64,000 nt of DNA from Flavobacterium sp. 5 (GTDB lineage: Bacteria; Bacteroidota; Bacteroidia; Flavobacteriales; Flavobacteriaceae). The stretch covers positions 3,720,001 to 3,784,000 of the forward strand of contig NZ_PHUE01000001.1 of the NCBI RefSeq assembly GCF_002813295.1, in the 5' to 3' direction. Shown one piece after another: positions 19,751 to 29,715 of this stretch. The stretch's first letter is position 1; each line of letters starts with the position of its first letter. The position numbers and the translations under genes are program-made. The notes below the pieces were generated by a model, which saw only the letters and a list, made by a program, of their open reading frames with translations, did not search any database and had not been told where the DNA came from.

Positions 19751-21730
19751 ATGAAAAATATATTTTTATTATTGGCATTAGTATGCAATTTCGCTATACT
19801 TTTTGCTCAAGAGCCTGTTAATGATACCCTAAATAAAAAGTCTGAAGAGCTAGACGAAATAGTAGTACAATCTACAAGAACAAGTCGGACAATTTCTAAT
19901 ACACCAACCCGAATTGAAGCTATTGATGCTGAAGAATTAGACGAAAAAAGCAATATGAGACCTGCCAATGTCAGTATGGTTTTACACGAAAGTACAGGTA
20001 TCCAAGTACAGCAAACCTCGGCTACAAATGGCAATGCTAGTGTAAGGCTTCAGGGCTTGGATGGAAGATATACTCAACTGTTAAAAGATAACTATCCTAA
20101 TTTCGGGAACTTTGCAAGTGGTTTAAGCATTTTGGAAATCCCACCTTTAGATCTTAAACAAGTTGAAATTATCAAAGGACCTTCATCTACTTTATATGGT
20201 GGTGGTGCCATTGCAGGAGTAGTAAACTTTATTTCTAAAACACCAAATGAGGAAGGAGAGTATAACTTTATAATAAATCAATCCAATGTAGGGCAGACTA
20301 ATATTGGAGGTTACGCTTCTCAGAAAAAAGGGAAATTTGGATATACATTATTAGCATTGTATAATAATCAATTAGCTTATGATGTGGATAAAGATAATTT
20401 TTCGGAACTTCCAAAATCCCATAGTTTTACAGTAAACCCACAACTTTTTTATTATCCAAATGAATCAACAACGTTTATGTTGGGTAATAGTTTTTTACAA
20501 GGCAATAACTTAGGAGGAGATATGCAGGTTATATCAGGTAACTCAAATGAAAACAATGTTTATTTTGAAAAAAATGAGACCATTCGGAATGCAACTACTT
20601 TTGAGTTTGATAAAAAATTCAGCAATAACCAAAGCTTTAAATTGAAACAAAGTTTAAGTTTCTTTGATAGAAAAATCAATATTCCAACGTATAGTTTTTC
20701 GGGGCTTAATACGAATAGTTTTACTGATGCTTCTTATGTTTTTCATCATAAAGAGCACAATATAATCAGTGGTTTAAATTTAGCGTATGATAACTTTAAG
20801 CAGTCTCAAGGAGCATCGATAAATAATAGTCTGAATGCAAAATCAATCACAATAGGAGTCTATGCTCAAGATACTTGGGATATGACTGAGAAATTAAAAT
20901 TGGAATATGGTGCCCGTCTTGATAACGTTAGTTTTAGCAATATCAATTATAAAAAAAATCAAACTTTTATTTTACCAAGAATTTCGGGCTTGTACAAATT
21001 TAATCATGAATTTTCTACTCGTTTAAGTGGTGGTTTGGGATATAAAATTCCAACAACTTTTACGGAACAAACAGAAACTATTCAGTATCAAAATGTTTTG
21101 CCATTAAGTGATGTTGAAGTTGAAAAGAGTATAGGAGGAACGCTTGATTTTAATTTCAAAACAAAACTAACACACGAGTTGCTTTTTAGTATTAATCAGA
21201 TGTTTTTTGTAACTCAAATAAATAAGCCATTAGTTCTAGAAACGGATAGCTTTGATAATTCGTTTTTTGTAAATGCCTCTAAACCTATTACGAGTAACGG
21301 TTTCGAAACCAATATTAAATTGATATTTAGAGAAAACTTTAAGTTTTTTGGAGGTTATACTTTTGCAAATGCTAAGAATACGTATTTAGCAACCAATCAA
21401 TACATACCATTAGTGCCTAAAAATAAGATCAATTTAACTTTGGTTTACGAGAAAGAGGATGACTTTAAAATTGGTTTGGAAAGCTATTATACTGACAAGC
21501 AATTTTTATATAATGGAATGGAAACTCCTTCTTTTTGGGAATTTGGAGCAAGTGCCCAAAAGACTTTCGGTAAAGTATCTATTTTTATAAATTTTGAAAA
21601 CTTTACAGATGAACGTCAAAGTAAATATAAGAGAGTGGTTAACCCTCCATACAATAATCCTACGTTTGATGATATTTGGAATCATACAGAAGGGTTTGTC
21701 TTTAACGGAGGCTTGAAAATTAAATTGTAA
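19751..21730 (+). CDS. TonB-dependent outer-membrane receptor
   Basis: This 659-residue protein has a signal peptide ending at LFAQ, a TonB-box-like segment (LDEIVVQST), a plug domain (about residues 45-160, with VEIIKGPSSTLYGGGAIAGVVNF), and a 22-strand-type barrel to the C-terminus. It lacks the N-terminal carboxypeptidase-like domain and the SusD partner found with glycan importers, so it is more likely a metal or siderophore receptor. The Cys-rich protein upstream supports a metal, possibly copper or zinc, but the ligand is not shown by sequence. Confidence 0.85.
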   Translation: MKNIFLLLALVCNFAILFAQEPVNDTLNKKSEELDEIVVQSTRTSRTISNTPTRIEAIDAEELDEKSNMRPANVSMVLHESTGIQVQQTSATNGNASVRLQGLDGRYTQLLKDNYPNFGNFASGLSILEIPPLDLKQVEIIKGPSSTLYGGGAIAGVVNFISKTPNEEGEYNFIINQSNVGQTNIGGYASQKKGKFGYTLLALYNNQLAYDVDKDNFSELPKSHSFTVNPQLFYYPNESTTFMLGNSFLQGNNLGGDMQVISGNSNENNVYFEKNETIRNATTFEFDKKFSNNQSFKLKQSLSFFDRKINIPTYSFSGLNTNSFTDASYVFHHKEHNIISGLNLAYDNFKQSQGASINNSLNAKSITIGVYAQDTWDMTEKLKLEYGARLDNVSFSNINYKKNQTFILPRISGLYKFNHEFSTRLSGGLGYKIPTTFTEQTETIQYQNVLPLSDVEVEKSIGGTLDFNFKTKLTHELLFSINQMFFVTQINKPLVLETDSFDNSFFVNASKPITSNGFETNIKLIFRENFKFFGGYTFANAKNTYLATNQYIPLVPKNKINLTLVYEKEDDFKIGLESYYTDKQFLYNGMETPSFWEFGASAQKTFGKVSIFINFENFTDERQSKYKRVVNPPYNNPTFDDIWNHTEGFVFNGGLKIKL

Positions 21731-21798
21731 TAATAGAACTAAGAAGAAATAACCACTTTTAAGAAAGTATTCCCTTATTGAAATTGTAAGCATTAACA

Positions 21799-21829
21799 AA
21801 CTTCTCAAGAAATTGGGAAGTTTTTTTAT
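21799..21829 (+). terminator. Terminator after the TonB receptor
   Basis: AACTTC pairs with GAAGTT around a short loop, followed by a run of T. The rest of 21830-21976 shows no gene. Confidence 0.65.
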
Positions 21830-21976
21830 GTTCTATACAGAAATATTTAATGGTTCTCAACTGTTGATATTACCTTTTTATTTATTATTCTTCGACAAAG
21901 TCAATAAAATGGCTTAATTTGTTAATTAAAAGTTAATTTTAAGTACTATGTGATACACAATACCTTTTTAAAGATA

Positions 21977-21984
21977 TATATTTG
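21977..21984 (+). promoter_or_regulatory. -7 box of the ankyrin gene
   Basis: TATATTTG matches TAnnTTTG. It lies 73 bp before the ATG, giving a long leader rich in ATCAA-like words. Confidence 0.5.
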
Positions 21985-22057
21985 CATAGGATATTATTAT
22001 ATGATCCAAGTTATTTAATCAATCAAAAAACAATCATTAATCAAAAAATTAATTATC

Positions 22058-22432
22058 ATGAAAAATTCAATCATTTATTTAGGAGTTGCTCTAATCGCAT
22101 CAACAACAGTTTTATCAGCATCAAATCTGTATTCATTTCCAAAGACTTCATATGAAGTTACATCTTCTGAAACAGTTTCTCCCTTGAGCATCGCCATTTG
22201 GAAAGGAGATTTAAGCAGTGTCAAAAAATTCATAGAATATGGCACAGATGTAAGTGAAAAATCAAACGGAATGACTCCTTTAATGGTAGCAGCCCGTTAT
22301 AACAAAGTTGAAATTATTAAATTTTTGTTATCTAAAGGTGCTGATGCTAAAGCTAAAGATGTAAACGGATTTACAGCTTTAAAATATGCTGAATTATCGA
22401 ATGCTTATGAAGCCATCAAAGTTTTAAAATAA
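22058..22432 (+). CDS. Secreted ankyrin-repeat protein
   Basis: This 124-residue protein starts with a signal peptide (MKNSIIYLGVALIASTTVLSAS). It holds about three ankyrin repeats (SPLSIAIWKGDLSSVKKFI, then GMTPLMVAARYNKVEIIKFL, then GFTALKYAELSNAYEAIKVL). Ankyrin repeats mediate protein contacts, and the partner is unknown. Its first codons and signal peptide closely resemble those of the next gene, as though the leader was duplicated. It ends with its own terminator. Confidence 0.8.
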   Translation: MKNSIIYLGVALIASTTVLSASNLYSFPKTSYEVTSSETVSPLSIAIWKGDLSSVKKFIEYGTDVSEKSNGMTPLMVAARYNKVEIIKFLLSKGADAKAKDVNGFTALKYAELSNAYEAIKVLK

Positions 22433-22450
22433 TAAATAGAATAAAATCTG

Positions 22451-22482
22451 AATGAGACATCATTGATGATGGTGTCTCATTT
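22451..22482 (+). terminator. Terminator after the ankyrin gene
   Basis: AATGAGACA (22451-22459) pairs with TGTCTCATT (22473-22481), with a short T/A tail. Confidence 0.65.
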
Positions 22483-22487
22483 AAAAA

Positions 22488-22563
<76 letters not shown>

Positions 22564-22576
22564 AAAAATAGTAATC

Positions 22577-23122
22577 ATGAAAAATTCAGTTTTAATCTTA
22601 GGAGTTGCATTAGTATCATTTTCAAATATTTGTAATGCAAAAAATACAGTTAACTTATCAAACAATTTATTCCAAAATATAGTTTTATCAGATGATACTA
22701 CCGAAACACGAACTAATGAAGCTGCAAAATTTGAAAAACCTTCCTTAATAGATGATGTTGAAGTATTCAATCCAGAAACAGTAATTACCAGTACTCCAAA
22801 AACAATAAAAGAAATCATTGTTGAAGGTGATAAGATTGTTGAGAATGCAGTATCAGTTTCGGATGAGGTGGCATTTATGGAATATGAAGAATCAATGAGA
22901 GAAATAGTTGCTCAATCAGATTTAATTACAGAAAGCACTGTTTCAGATGTAACTTATCCGCTTTATATTGAAAGAACACTATCTGATGAAATTACTGAGA
23001 TGGAATTAGTTATTGAAAGTAATGTGACCAATGAGGCACAACCACTAGATTTTAAAAAAATAAATAGTAATTCTATCATGATTAATTCAATTAGTACTAA
23101 AAAATTCATTGGAATGAATTAA
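22577..23122 (+). CDS. Secreted acidic protein of unknown function
   Basis: The frame is open from 22463, but that part is microsatellite (reading QSINQSINQ). The ATG at 22577 gives a signal peptide almost identical in plan to the ankyrin protein upstream (MKNSVLILGVALVSFSNICNA) and leaves 181 residues. The mature chain is acidic, with many E, D, S and T, and has no domain that I recognise. No cysteines remain after the signal peptide. Its function is unknown. It is monocistronic with a strong terminator. Confidence 0.65.
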   Translation: MKNSVLILGVALVSFSNICNAKNTVNLSNNLFQNIVLSDDTTETRTNEAAKFEKPSLIDDVEVFNPETVITSTPKTIKEIIVEGDKIVENAVSVSDEVAFMEYEESMREIVAQSDLITESTVSDVTYPLYIERTLSDEITEMELVIESNVTNEAQPLDFKKINSNSIMINSISTKKFIGMN

Positions 23123-23171
23123 TAACAAGAGCGAAACATATAAGCTAAATGCTTAGGGGATTTTATAAAAG

Positions 23172-23210
23172 AGCACCATTATAAAGAGTATAATGATGCT
23201 TTTTTTTTTT
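23172..23210 (+). terminator. Terminator with a long T run
   Basis: AGCA-CATTATA pairs with TATAATG-TGCT around AAGAG, followed by about ten T residues. Confidence 0.8.
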
Positions 23211-23893
23211 ATGCATATAGGAAATAGTTCTGAAACAGTTTTGTAAGGATAATTAATTTTCTAAAATCTCCAAATCTACTACTTTACCATCATTTTTTCA
23301 TAAACAGCTATTTGTATTTCCTTTTCTTTAATTAATTATTCTTTTTTTGCAACTGTTTGTTTGAGTTTTTTTCTGCTTGAGTTTCAAAAGGTATTTGGAG
23401 ATATTTCTCCATTAGTATTAAAAATTTGTGGATCAATATTTTACTTAGTCGCTACAAAGCACCCATTTGTAAAGATATTTATTTAAAATATTGATATTTA
23501 GTTGTTTGTGGTGTATTCTACTCTTTGCTAATATGATTTTGTTGACATGCAGGTGAAGTATATTTAATCTTTTTTTCCTTTTTTTAAATTTAATAATTTT
23601 ATGAAATAACTTAAATTTTTATAGATTAAAGAAACTGTAAGTTGGTATCATAAATCAATTGAAAAGCGTAGTTATAGCGATTAGAGAATTGCCCGAAACT
23701 ACCAGATAAAAGAGATGAAAAGTTTTTATTAGTTTTTGTATTAATCATATTTTTAGATGTTTATAAAATATTTAACACTCAAACATGGGAATTATATAAG
23801 TTTTCTATATAATTTTGTAACATCAAAAAACGATTTCAAGGTTTTACTAAATATTACATTTTTATTTTATTTAAATCAACTAATATATTGCGT
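23211..23893 (+). other. Gene-free gap with a promoter for the YkuD-type gene
   Basis: No reading frame with a recognisable product is visible on either strand. The only signal I can support is a -7 box, TAATTTTG at 23810-23817, about 75 bp before the YkuD-type gene. Confidence 0.5.
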
Positions 23894-24493
23894 ATGAAAA
23901 CAGTTTTGATGGTTTTGTTTGTTTGTCTTAGCTCTTTTACTATTAATAATGTATCTGATAAAAAGATAATATTAAATGAGCTCGATAATTTAAAATTAAC
24001 TGATCATGTTAATGAAATCAAATCATTAATAAGTGCTGATCATAAATACAATAACAAAATTGCATTTTTGATTGATATGAAAATTAAATCTGCAAAGAAT
24101 CGTTTTTTTGTATATGACCTTCAAAATAATAAAATATTAGATCAAGGACTTGTTGCACACGGTAGCGGTTCGGAAACAACTGTACGTGGAGAATTGAAAT
24201 TTAGTAATGAACCAAATTCTAACTGCACCTCACTTGGAAGATATAGTATTGAGAAATCTTATAAAGGTATTTTTGGTAAAGCTTTCAGACTTAATGGTCT
24301 GGATGAATCAAATAACAATGCTTTAAAAAGAGCTATAGTGTTGCATGAGTATTCAGCGGTTCCTTATGAAGAACAGGATCATTATATCGTAAACAGCCAT
24401 GGTTGTCCAATGGTTAACGAAGTGTTTTTTAAAAGACTTGAAAAAATAATTGATAACTCTGATTCAAAAATCATGCTTTACGTTTATTATTAA
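23894..24493 (+). CDS. YkuD-type L,D-transpeptidase-like catalytic domain protein
   Basis: The ATG at 23894 is preferred over a TTG six bases upstream, giving 199 residues with a signal peptide. The catalytic signature NSHGCPMV near residue 170 holds the Cys and His of the YkuD_2 branch. Upstream blocks (HGSGSETTVRGELKFSN, then SLGRYSIEKSYKG) match this branch of the L,D-transpeptidase fold. Classical YkuD enzymes cross-link peptidoglycan or attach lipoproteins, but the YkuD_2 branch is little studied. Its terminator was later split by the IS element downstream. Confidence 0.78.
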   Translation: MKTVLMVLFVCLSSFTINNVSDKKIILNELDNLKLTDHVNEIKSLISADHKYNNKIAFLIDMKIKSAKNRFFVYDLQNNKILDQGLVAHGSGSETTVRGELKFSNEPNSNCTSLGRYSIEKSYKGIFGKAFRLNGLDESNNNALKRAIVLHEYSAVPYEEQDHYIVNSHGCPMVNEVFFKRLEKIIDNSDSKIMLYVYY

Positions 24494-24546
24494 TATTCGA
24501 AAATAGACAGAATAAATAAAAAAAGAGCTCTTTTGTAGTAGTCATG

Positions 24547-24574
24547 GTCGGAAGAAAATCTTCCGACTTTTTTT
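24547..24574 (+). terminator. Terminator within the left end of the IS
   Basis: GTCGGAAGA (24547-24555) pairs perfectly with TCTTCCGAC (24559-24567), loop AAA, then seven T. It would stop transcripts entering the transposase gene from outside. Confidence 0.75.
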
Positions 24575-24657
24575 GTTTTTAATTATTTATTTAACGAGAT
24601 TTTTCTTGTTTATAGTATTGATTTTACGTATATTTATTACTGGTAAATCAGTAATCT

Positions 24658-25878
24658 ATGGCAAATTTTAAAGACCACAAAGTATCCGTTAAAGAGTTAT
24701 TAGGCTTCATTCCAGAGGCTCTCTTATCCCATCTTTCCACCAGTACTAAAGTAGATCATTATTCAAAAGTTCTTCATGGCAAAAAAGTATTTTATCTGCT
24801 TTTATATTCTATAATGGATAACGAAAAGCTCAGCCAACGAACATTGGAAGACACCTTTAACTATTCAGGTTTTAAATCTATATTTAACTTGGATGAATCA
24901 GAAACTATCCGAAGAAGTTCAATTTCAGAGAGACTCTCGAAGATTGATGCGAGTTATTTCAAAGAAATTTTTGAATGTATGTATGATCGTTTTTCTGAGA
25001 GTTACAATCAGTTAGAAAGAGGCAAGTATAATTTAATTCGGGTAGATAGTACCATTGTTGCAGAAGCTGCTGGAAAACTCAAAGAAGGTATTGATCAAAA
25101 AAGCGGTAAAAAACTTATAAAATATAGTGTTTCCTTTGACGGAATTCTTCCTTCTGGTGTTGAGATATTTAATGCTCAAAGATATTCAGCAGAAGATAAT
25201 GCTCTTCCCGAAGCTATTTTAAATCAAGTAAAAAAAGATACTGAACATAGCAATATTTACATTATCGACAGAGGTATTCAATCCACCCGAACTATGAAAG
25301 ACTTTGATAAAAAGAATATCAAATTTGTTATCAGGTCTAAGGAAAACCGAAAACATCAAGAAATACGGTCTTTGATTCTGGAAAATCAGGATTTAGATAT
25401 TGGAGAAAATATCTTAATTCAAGACAGTATTGTCAACCTTTACACAGGTGTTCCAATAAAAAACAAGCGAGGGAACACACATCATCGCCAAGAAAAAGTC
25501 GATAATCAATTCAGGCTAGTGGTTGTGAAAAACAAACAAAATCCCGAAAAAGTTTTTTGGTTTATTACTAATGATTTTCAACTTACTGCTAAAGAAGTTG
25601 CTGATTATTACAGGAAAAGATGGGATATTGAAGTTTTTTTTAGATTTATCAAACAAGAACTCAATTTTAGTCATCTTGTTTCACTCAGCAAAAATGGAAT
25701 AGAAGTAATGGTTTATATGACTTTAATTGTAGCAATGCTTATCCTTATATATAAAAAAGCAAATAATATTGGTTATAAAACCGCTAAAAGAAGATTTGTT
25801 TTGGAACTTAGAGAACTTATTACTGCAATAATGATAACGTTGGCAGGTGGAGATCCTTCAAAAGTCTTTAAAACATAA
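24658..25878 (+). CDS. IS4-family transposase
   Basis: This 406-residue DDE transposase begins with a DUF4372-like domain (VSVKELLGFIPEALLSHLS). The first catalytic Asp is in IRVDSTIV and the second in IYIIDRGI. The IS4 signature Y-x2-R-x3-E-x6-K reads YRKRWDIEVFFRFIK and holds the catalytic Glu. The length is normal and the frame is intact, so the element may be active. It lies wholly inside the terminal repeats. Confidence 0.9.
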   Translation: MANFKDHKVSVKELLGFIPEALLSHLSTSTKVDHYSKVLHGKKVFYLLLYSIMDNEKLSQRTLEDTFNYSGFKSIFNLDESETIRRSSISERLSKIDASYFKEIFECMYDRFSESYNQLERGKYNLIRVDSTIVAEAAGKLKEGIDQKSGKKLIKYSVSFDGILPSGVEIFNAQRYSAEDNALPEAILNQVKKDTEHSNIYIIDRGIQSTRTMKDFDKKNIKFVIRSKENRKHQEIRSLILENQDLDIGENILIQDSIVNLYTGVPIKNKRGNTHHRQEKVDNQFRLVVVKNKQNPEKVFWFITNDFQLTAKEVADYYRKRWDIEVFFRFIKQELNFSHLVSLSKNGIEVMVYMTLIVAMLILIYKKANNIGYKTAKRRFVLELRELITAIMITLAGGDPSKVFKT

Positions 25879-25928
25879 GTGGCCGGAATTTCTTCCGACC
25901 ACTACTACTTTTGTAGAGCTCTTTTTTT

Positions 25929-26436
25929 ATGCTACAAAGTTAGAAACATAGCTCATGAATTCTTTAGAGTTGTTATTTTTTTTATTACAATCCTTTTTTG
26001 TTTTTATTAAGGAGTCACATTTTTTTTATACTACTTTCATTCAATAGTCAACTTAATTCTACTTCTAATTTTCGTTTTTAAAATTCTCCTCAATAAAATG
26101 AGTCTGATTAATTAAATCACCAATGTATTGCAGTATAATTAATATTTGTTGCAGATTTTCCTTTATCTCTTCAATTATATCAGTAATCAAAGTGAATCTC
26201 AGCTTAAAATATTATAGTATGGAAAAACAACGCTTATCTAAAATACTGGTATATAGCGTTCTAATATTAAATAGTTTAAAAGTCATACCTTAGATATGAT
26301 AAAACGAAAGGATCTTACAGTTGTAGATCGGATTAAATAAATTGAATATTCATTTTTCTTAATAGCAAAAATTTTGCATTTTTTTTTATTGCGTTCTATT
26401 TCAATGTTTTTTTTAACAGTTAAAAACTTATTTTTC
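25929..26436 (+). other. Gene-free gap between the IS and the SusC promoter
   Basis: The GAGCTC plus T run at its left edge is the right half of the split terminator. Beyond that I see no gene, RNA or repeat that I can support. Confidence 0.5.
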
Positions 26437-26512
26437 GCAAATATTTGCAAAAAATATGCATTTTATGCAAAAAAAAAGCAAACGTTTCAAATATATTTAT
26501 ATATTTGAAACG
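26437..26512 (+). promoter_or_regulatory. SusC-operon promoter with three dyad/shared elements
   Basis: Three elements are visible. GCAAATATTTGC at 26437-26448 is a perfect palindrome. TTTGCAAAAAATATGCA at 26444-26460 occurs again, in reverse complement, at 37860-37876 in the deoR/GH20 gap. CGTTTCAAATATA (26483-26495) and TATATTTGAAACG (26500-26512) form a perfect 13-bp dyad, and the right arm holds the -7 box TATATTTG (26500-26507). The start codon is about 37 bp further on. The site is a good candidate for binding of the DeoR-type repressor encoded at 36957 and of at least one further factor. Confidence 0.7.
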
Positions 26513-26548
26513 CCAATAGAAACCAAAAAATATGAAAACCAAGAAATT

Positions 26549-29500
26549 ATGAAAACAAAGTTAATTACATTACTATTTATTGGGGGGATTATCTTCTCAG
26601 GAAATGCAACAGAGGCTGCAATAAAAAAGCAACGTTTTGATCAAAAAAGCGCTCAGGTTGAAATTTCGGGCCAAGTAATTGGTCAGGATGACGGAATGCC
26701 AATTGCTGGAGCAACTATTTATGCAAAAAGCAATAATAAAATAGCAACAATTACAGATGAGTCAGGAAGGTTTAAATTAAATGTTCCAGAAAATGAAACA
26801 CACATCATTATAAGTTATATAGGTTACGCAAGATTAGAATTCAATTTACAGCAAACTACAGATTTGATTATAAAAATTAAGCCAGCTGAAAATGTTTTAG
26901 AACAAGTTGTTGTAACTGCATTAGGTGTTAAAAAAAGTAACAAAGCCGTTTCATATGCTGTAACTGAATTGAAAGGGAATGAATTTACCAAGGCTAAGGA
27001 AAGTAATATTGCAAATGCTTTAGTTGGAAAAATTGCAGGTGTAAATGTAAGCAGTACGGCAACTGGGCCAAACGGATCAACCAGAGTTGTGATTCGTGGA
27101 AATGGTTCATTAAACGGAAATAATCAGCCGATGTATGTTGTAAATGATTTACCTATAGATAACACTCAACTTAATTTACCAGGTATTGGCAATGGCGCTG
27201 GTTCTACAAGAATAAATGTTGATAGAGGTGACGGAACTTCTGTTATAAATCCAGATGATATTAAAAGCATTACGGTTTTAAAAGGGGGAACTGCAGCAGC
27301 ATTATACGGTGCAAATGCAGCAAATGGTGTTATTTTGATTCAGACCAAAAGAGGGTCTGCTCAAAAAGGAATTGGTGTAGAATACAATACTTCATTCACT
27401 TTTGAAACTCCATCTATTATACCTGATTGGCAATATGAGTATGGTTCTGGTGCCGGAGGAAAAAAACCAACAACTAAGGAGGAAGCTATTGCTGATGGCC
27501 GTTGGTCTTGGGGTGCAAAAATGGATGGGTCTAATGTTATACAATTTGACGGGGTTGAGAGACCTTACGTAGCTCAAAAAAACAATATCAAAAACTTTTA
27601 CAAAACAGGAACAACTTTCATTAACTCTATCGCTTTATCTGGTGGAAATGAAAAGGCAACAGGGCGCCTTTCGTTTCTGAACATGGATAATCAAGGGGTT
27701 GTGCCAAATTCAGATTTTAATCGTAAAAGTGTTAACATTGCGAGTAACGTGAACTTAACAAATTGGTTGAAATTTGATGCTGTAGTTCAATATAATTTAG
27801 AAAAATCAAATAACAGACCAACAGTTTCTGATGCTGAAGCAAATCCGAACTGGGGAACTTATATGATTGCCAACACAGTTGATATTAGAAACCTTTCTCC
27901 AGGATATGATGAAAATGGTATTGAAGAGGCTTGGAATCCTGTTGCGGTTGCTACCAATCCTTATTTTGCAGTTAATAAAATTCAAAACAGCGATACTAAA
28001 AACCGTTTTATTGGAATGCTGAATGTAAAAGTAAATTTCACACCCGAATTATTCCTTCAAGGACGAATTGGTCAAGATTATACTGATTACGAGTTTTTTG
28101 GGTATATTCCAAAAACAACATTAAACAATCCTGTTGGATATGCACAAGGTTCAAGAATGAAATTATCAAATCTGAACTCTGAAGCAATCCTTAATTATAC
28201 TAAGAAAAATATTTACGATAATTTCTCTTTAAATGCTTTAGTAGGAGTTAATTCCCGAACTAATTTAAGAGATGAAACAAAAGTTGAAGGATCTAATTTT
28301 GTATTAGATGATTTCTACGCTTTAAGTAATTTATCGACACTGACTTATACTTATCCTTACGGAAAAACCAAAACAAACTCTGTTTATGGAGCTGTAGATT
28401 TAGATTATAAAAATTTAGTTTTCTTAAACTTTACTGGACGTCAGGATTGGTTTTCTACTCTTTCTGCAGAAAATAATACTGTATTTTATCCATCTGTAGG
28501 AACAAGTGTTATACTTTCTGAAATTGTAAAAATGCCAGAATGGGTTTCATTTACAAAGCTAAGAACTTCTTGGGCACAGGTTGGAGGAGCAACTCCAGAT
28601 CCGTATGCACTAAACCAATCATACTCTATGGTTCAGGGTGGGCATAATGGACAGCAATTGCAAACTCCAACAAGTACGAGAGTCCCAAATTCAACTTTAA
28701 GTCCATTGACTTCTACAACATTTGAAATTGGAGCTGACTTAGGTTTTTTAAACAATCGTTTAAATATTGACTTTGCATGGTATAACCGAGCAACAACAGA
28801 TGATATTGTTGAAACTACAATTTCAAATGCATCTGGTGCTAACACCGCTTTATTGAATCTTGGAAAAATGAGAAATAAAGGAGTTGAGCTTTTAGTTAGT
28901 GGTAAAATTATTGCTTCAGGAAATTTTTCATGGGATGCTAGCTTTAATGGGGCATACAATAAAAATACAGTTGAAGCTCTTACAGATCAGCTTAGTTCGA
29001 TTACGATGGCGACTTCTGTAAATGGATATGTAACTATTACAAGTGATGTTGGCAGACCTTATAGTACTATAAAAGGGTATAAGCCTCTTACAGATGCAAA
29101 TGGCAATACTGTTTATAATGTAAGCGGTGGTTCAGCGACTATTGCTAGAGGTCCGCTTGAGGAATTAGGTCAGGGAGTTCATCCTTGGTCCGCTGGAATC
29201 AGCAATGAATTTAAATATAAATCATTTTCATTCAGCTTTTTGGTTGATGGTAAATTTGGAGGAAGCCTATACTCAGGAACTGATTTGTATGGAACTCGTA
29301 TGGGATTAACAAAACTTACTTTGGAAGGGCGTGAAAATGGTCTGCCGATTAAAGGTGTAGACACTAAAGGAAATCCAGTTGACATGGTAATTGCTCCGGA
29401 AAACTTAAGAACGTATTATGATGGTTTAAAAAGCATTTCTTCAACATTTGTTTACGATGCAAGTTTCGTAAAATTAAGACAAGTGGTTTTTGGTTATCAA

Positions 29501-29704
29501 TTGCCAATTGAAAAACTAAAAGGTTTATCTAAACTTCAGGGAGCCTCTATTTCTTTTATAGCAAGAAACTTATTCATTCTTTATAAGAAAACACCAAACG
29601 TAGATCCTGAATCTGTATTTAGTGCTGGAAACGCTCAGGGTGTAGAACAATTTGGAGTGCCAAAAACAAGAAGTTTTGGTTTAAGTTTAAACGTTAAATT
29701 TTAA
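26549..29704 (+). CDS. susC: SusC-like TonB-dependent outer-membrane glycan transporter
   Basis: The frame is open from 26456, but that part crosses the promoter dyad. The ATG at 26549 gives a standard signal peptide and 1051 residues. The order is a carboxypeptidase-like N-terminal domain (VEISGQVIGQDDGMPIAGAT, with SYIGY), the TonB-box-like VVVTALGVKKS, a plug domain (VVIRGNGSLNGNNQPMYVV, VLKGGTAAALYGANAANGVI), then a large barrel ending in RSFGLSLNVKF. It forms a pair with the SusD-like lipoprotein 11 bp downstream. It would import oligosaccharides across the outer membrane for the catabolic genes that follow. Confidence 0.92.
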   Translation: MKTKLITLLFIGGIIFSGNATEAAIKKQRFDQKSAQVEISGQVIGQDDGMPIAGATIYAKSNNKIATITDESGRFKLNVPENETHIIISYIGYARLEFNLQQTTDLIIKIKPAENVLEQVVVTALGVKKSNKAVSYAVTELKGNEFTKAKESNIANALVGKIAGVNVSSTATGPNGSTRVVIRGNGSLNGNNQPMYVVNDLPIDNTQLNLPGIGNGAGSTRINVDRGDGTSVINPDDIKSITVLKGGTAAALYGANAANGVILIQTKRGSAQKGIGVEYNTSFTFETPSIIPDWQYEYGSGAGGKKPTTKEEAIADGRWSWGAKMDGSNVIQFDGVERPYVAQKNNIKNFYKTGTTFINSIALSGGNEKATGRLSFLNMDNQGVVPNSDFNRKSVNIASNVNLTNWLKFDAVVQYNLEKSNNRPTVSDAEANPNWGTYMIANTVDIRNLSPGYDENGIEEAWNPVAVATNPYFAVNKIQNSDTKNRFIGMLNVKVNFTPELFLQGRIGQDYTDYEFFGYIPKTTLNNPVGYAQGSRMKLSNLNSEAILNYTKKNIYDNFSLNALVGVNSRTNLRDETKVEGSNFVLDDFYALSNLSTLTYTYPYGKTKTNSVYGAVDLDYKNLVFLNFTGRQDWFSTLSAENNTVFYPSVGTSVILSEIVKMPEWVSFTKLRTSWAQVGGATPDPYALNQSYSMVQGGHNGQQLQTPTSTRVPNSTLSPLTSTTFEIGADLGFLNNRLNIDFAWYNRATTDDIVETTISNASGANTALLNLGKMRNKGVELLVSGKIIASGNFSWDASFNGAYNKNTVEALTDQLSSITMATSVNGYVTITSDVGRPYSTIKGYKPLTDANGNTVYNVSGGSATIARGPLEELGQGVHPWSAGISNEFKYKSFSFSFLVDGKFGGSLYSGTDLYGTRMGLTKLTLEGRENGLPIKGVDTKGNPVDMVIAPENLRTYYDGLKSISSTFVYDASFVKLRQVVFGYQLPIEKLKGLSKLQGASISFIARNLFILYKKTPNVDPESVFSAGNAQGVEQFGVPKTRSFGLSLNVKF

Positions 29705-29715
29705 ATTACAAAGAC

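Larger units (their letters stand above)
24535..25908 (+). mobile_element. IS4-family insertion sequence, about 1374 bp
   Basis: The ends are GTAGTAGT (24535-24542) and ACTACTAC (25901-25908). Inside them, GGTCGGAAGAAA (24546-24557) is matched by its complement at 25889-25900, so the terminal repeats agree except for three extra bases on the left. TTTT flanks both ends (24531-24534, 25909-25912) as a likely target duplication. Alternative boundaries with an 8-base duplication TTTTGTAG cannot be excluded. The element sits inside a former terminator hairpin: GAGCTC arms are at 24525-24530 and 25916-25921. Confidence 0.85.

Noticed and set aside
26456-26548. Extended start for SusC
   Set aside because: It spans the -7 box and the 13-bp dyad, and the signal peptide begins at 26549.
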